Shown here piece after piece: positions 5,732-7,581 of a DNA stretch of 7,581 nucleotides. The notes beneath the pieces are model-generated. The model worked only from the letters and a program-made list of their open reading frames with translations. It searched no databases and was not told the origin of the DNA. Each line of letters begins with the position of its first letter. Position 1 is the stretch's first letter. Location of the stretch: assembly GCA_019422005.1 (NCBI GenBank), contig JAHZEF010000068.1:4656-12236 (forward strand), given 5' to 3'. A program made the position numbers and the translations under genes. The DNA comes from Clostridiales bacterium. GTDB taxonomy: Bacteria; Bacillota; Clostridia; Oscillospirales; Oscillospiraceae.

Positions 5732-5745
5732 GCTTAAAAAATCAA

Positions 5746-6390
5746 AAGGCGGATGGATTTGCAGCGGCGGGGGACGATGGACGGATCAAAAGGCACCGGC
5801 CGCCGTACGGACGCATGGTATCACCCGGAGCAGAGGGGCGGAAGGGCGCGCCTGCGGGACGGACGGGGTGCACAGGCACAGATGGCAGGGGGGAGCCTGC
5901 CCTGCCGGCCGGGCAGAGAATGCAGCTTGGGCTGGGGGGGAACCCAGCGCACCCCGCGCCGGATGCGCTGGGCGCGCTGCGGCATTCTTCCGGTTTTGGC
6001 AGCGGAAAGCTGCGCCGGACTGCGCAGCCCCTGCCGGAACACTGGAGGATCCGCAGCCAATCGGCCCGTACCGCTGTGGGGCCGGATCGTGGTCAGGCAG
6101 AGAAAAGTGCCGCTTTGTGAATTGCGGCCGTTCGATTATCGATGCGCGCTGCCCCGCTATGGGCGCGCCGGCCTCCGCGCATCCCGAAAGCGCGGCCGCC
6201 CGGGAGATGCAGGGGCGGAACACTGTGGAGCGGCGCCTGCCTTCTGCAGACTAGGCCCGGCCGGTGAACCGGGGAAACACGGCGCTGTGAAATTTGGGGC
6301 GCCATGGCAGAAAGTGCATGGAAGGCCGGGCGGCATCGCGTATGGCGTCTCCGCTGCCGCGGCGCGGCGCTGTCCCGGGGGCGGCATGAG
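5746..6390. other. GC-rich stretch without a recognisable gene
   Basis: About 640 bp with long open frames on both strands, but their translations are rich in Arg, Gly, Pro and Ala, have no hydrophobic periodicity or motif, and lack ribosome-binding sites, as expected from stop-poor GC-rich DNA. No tRNA, SRP, RNase P or tmRNA hallmark was seen. It has strong hairpin potential, for example CCCAGCGC (5943-5950) with GCGCTGGG (5965-5972), which competes with GCTGGG (5931-5936) for CCCAGC (5943-5948). It may be a degraded gene, a structured RNA or plain spacer. Confidence 0.5.
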
Positions 6391-6425
6391 AAAAAATATC
6401 CGCACGGCCGACCGGACCGTGCGGA
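6391..6425 (-). terminator. Rho-independent terminator of the GntR/UTRA regulator gene
   Basis: TCCGCACGG (6399-6407) and CCGTGCGGA (6417-6425) form a perfect 9-bp stem with a 9-nt loop. On the minus strand the stem is followed by TATTTTTT (6398-6391). It starts 28 bp after the regulator's stop codon and points the same way as that gene. Confidence 0.87.
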
Positions 6426-6452
6426 CAGGGATGAAAGAGGGGGGGCGGCGCT

Positions 6453-7196
6453 TCAGCCCTGCTCGATGTGCATGACATAGTGTTCGCCGTGCGCGTCTGT
6501 AATATCGACGAATACAGGACGCCCATCTGCGCGGGATGCAACGAATTCGATATGCAAAACCGCGTCGCCCGGCTGGATATGAAGCCGCTGCGCCAGATCA
6601 GCGTCGGCTTTCCTGGCAGTGCAGAGGCTGTGGGAAACCGGCATCTCCAGATGATACGTCCCGCACAGCATGGATACAATGGACATTTCCAGATCTTCCG
6701 CCCGAAGTAAGGGGATGACGTCTTTTGGGATGTAACCGCTGCTGTATGTAATTGGTATGCCGTCTGCCGTCCGCACCCGGCTGAGCTGCCAGACCTCTGT
6801 CAGACCGTCCAGGCGCAGGAACCGGGAGACAGCCGGAGGCGGTACCACGCTGGCAAGCTGAACGTCCTGTATGCCGGGCTGCATGCCGCTGCGCAGCAGC
6901 TGGTCTGTCAGGCTGTTTACTTCAAAGCGGGAACAGTTGACGGTCGCTCCGGCCCGAAAGGTTCCTTTTCCCTGAATGCGGAACAGCACTCCCTCATACA
7001 CCAGTTCGGTAATGGCCTGGCGAATGGGCCCCCGACTGACGCCGTACAGCTCCATCAGCGCCTGTTCGCTGGGAATTTGCTCGCCGTACGGCATCTGTGC
7101 GATTTCGGCCCGAAGCATATCCTTGATTTGCTGGTATAAAGCGACGCCGGGCAGTCGTTTGAAATGATAAGCGCTTTGGGAAGCCATTTTGATCAT
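6453..7196 (-). CDS. GntR-family (HutC/UTRA subfamily) transcription regulator
   Basis: Sugar- or metabolite-responsive DNA-binding regulator. Residues about 15-82 are a GntR winged helix (VALYQQIKDMLRAEIAQMPYGEQIPSEQALMELYGVSRGPIRQAITELVYEGVLFRIQGKGTF), and about 95-245 are a UTRA ligand domain (WQLSRVRTADGIPITYSSGYIP, LQRLHIQPGDAVLHIEFVASRADGRPVFVDIT-like blocks). Length of 247 is normal for the family. Two in-frame starts compete: the ATG at 7196 has no good ribosome-binding site, while the ATG at 7187 has GGA 8 nt upstream; the winged helix is complete from either. The gene lies 75 bp after a PfkB kinase gene on the same strand and has its own terminator, so it is probably the last gene of a sugar or nucleoside utilisation operon, or is transcribed from its own promoter in the AT-rich gap. 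The ligand is unknown. Confidence 0.92.
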   Translation of the reverse strand: MIKMASQSAYHFKRLPGVALYQQIKDMLRAEIAQMPYGEQIPSEQALMELYGVSRGPIRQAITELVYEGVLFRIQGKGTFRAGATVNCSRFEVNSLTDQLLRSGMQPGIQDVQLASVVPPPAVSRFLRLDGLTEVWQLSRVRTADGIPITYSSGYIPKDVIPLLRAEDLEMSIVSMLCGTYHLEMPVSHSLCTARKADADLAQRLHIQPGDAVLHIEFVASRADGRPVFVDITDAHGEHYVMHIEQG

Positions 7197-7236
7197 CCAT
7201 TCTGAGAAACGCCTGTCGAGGACGACGGCATATAAA

Positions 7237-7266
7237 AATATCCGTTTACTTTTTAATTTATCTCAA
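7237..7266 (-). promoter_or_regulatory. Possible promoter of the GntR/UTRA regulator gene
   Basis: On the minus strand TTGAGA (7266-7261) and GATATT (7242-7237) are spaced by 18 bp, with 4 of 6 matches each. The gap between the kinase stop and the regulator start is markedly AT-rich, as at the other promoter island in the window. The match is weak and co-transcription with the kinase is equally possible. Confidence 0.35.
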
Positions 7267-7271
7267 TTTTA

Positions 7272-7580
7272 TCAGTTTTCTTCCGCTAATGCAAGGGAAA
7301 TAAACCGGTTGGCCGGATCGCTGACAGCGGGTACAGTGTATCCGGATTCCCGCAGCAGGCGGGCGACTTCACGATAGGTTGGGACCTGACGCCCGGAGCC
7401 GGGTTTGGAAACTTTGACAGCGCCGGCGGCATTTGCAAGGATGGAAGCAGTTTCCAGCCCCCATCCGGACAGCCAGCCGTGCATAAAGGCTCCCATAAAA
7501 GAATCGCCGGCTCCTGTGGTGTCGACCAGGGGCACGGAAAAGCCGGCGTGCCAGCGGGCGCCGCCGCGATGCAGCGGATA
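7272..7580 (-). CDS. PfkB-family carbohydrate kinase, C-terminal part (5' end outside window)
   Basis: C-terminal 102 residues of a ribokinase-like sugar or nucleoside kinase, which phosphorylates its substrate with ATP in the cytoplasm. The signature PLVDTTGAGDSFMGAF contains the PfkB motif 2 (DTTGAGDSF), whose GAGD Asp is the catalytic base and whose glycines form the anion hole. The ANAAGAVKVSKPGSGRQVPTYREV stretch is the usual C-terminal region. The frame continues without a stop to the window edge, reading YPLHRGGARWHAGFSV before the motif; the GTG at 7535 inside it is therefore not a start. The substrate cannot be told from this part; a neighbouring GntR/UTRA regulator fits a sugar or nucleoside catabolic locus. 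Confidence 0.93.
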   Translation of the reverse strand, partial: YPLHRGGARWHAGFSVPLVDTTGAGDSFMGAFMHGWLSGWGLETASILANAAGAVKVSKPGSGRQVPTYREVARLLRESGYTVPAVSDPANRFISLALAEEN

Positions 7581-7581
7581 G

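Noticed and set aside
5721..5734. A catabolite-responsive (cre) site around AAACGTTT
   Set aside because: Aligning the central CG to the cre consensus fails at the first two positions and again at the 3' end, because one extra A is present; it is kept only as a palindrome.
5719..6120. A 133-codon plus-strand frame beginning MKNVCLKNQK just after the AT-rich island
   Set aside because: The first residues look plausible only because the DNA there is AT-rich; there is no Shine-Dalgarno and the rest is low-complexity GC-type translation.
6240..6330. Cobalamin-riboswitch or RNase P-like look of the segment with GGTGAACCGGGGAAAC
   Set aside because: The conserved boxes of those RNAs could not be found together on either strand.
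5753..6475. A 240-codon plus-strand frame in the gene-free stretch
   Set aside because: No ribosome-binding site, no domain, Arg/Gly/Pro/Ala-rich composition, and it runs through the terminator into the antisense of the GntR/UTRA gene.

Overview
The window looks like a chromosome segment of a high-GC, Gram-positive Bacillota, plausibly a gut-type Clostridia of the Oscillospirales kind. This is inferred from strong GGAGG ribosome-binding sites, sigma-A promoters with extended -10 boxes, a lipobox-type binding lipoprotein, GC-rich coding sequence broken by AT-rich promoter islands, and the gene families present. No rRNA, tRNA, insertion sequence or CRISPR array was seen.

Plus strand, 1-2777: the 3' part of an OpuC/ProU-type osmolyte ABC importer operon. 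It runs from the probable last codons of the ATPase, through a permease and a substrate-binding lipoprotein, to a regulator that joins a GntR winged helix to an RCK_C/TrkA_C domain. That is the architecture of BusR, the c-di-AMP-responsive repressor of betaine uptake in streptococci and lactococci. All junctions overlap or nearly touch, so the regulator is probably made with the transporter it controls. Next comes a short FmdE-domain gene with its own promoter (TTGCGC-17-TATAAT) and a strong terminator.

Minus strand, 5552-2935: three genes in one direction, a LacI-family regulator, larB and larC. LarB and LarC make and metallate the nickel-pincer nucleotide (NPN) cofactor of lactate racemase-type enzymes. 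LarC here is only the N-terminal LarC1 part. larA, larE and a larC2 are not in the window. The FmdE gene and the lar genes converge on an intergenic region with three consecutive inverted repeats.

5553-6452: about 900 bp without a convincing gene. It starts with a very AT-rich stretch (about 5600-5745) that holds the LacI-gene promoter, a possible divergent promoter and several palindromes. A GC-rich stretch of about 640 bp follows, with open frames that do not look like protein and with hairpin potential. It ends at the terminator of the next minus-strand gene.

Minus strand, 7580-6453: the C-terminal part of a PfkB-family sugar or nucleoside kinase, cut by the window edge, followed by a GntR/UTRA regulator with its own terminator. 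Together these look like the end of a sugar-utilisation locus.

Nothing here is clearly a wholly new system. The points most worth checking are the operon-embedded BusR-like regulator, the LacI-larB-larC1 arrangement facing an FmdE gene, and the unexplained gene-free stretch.
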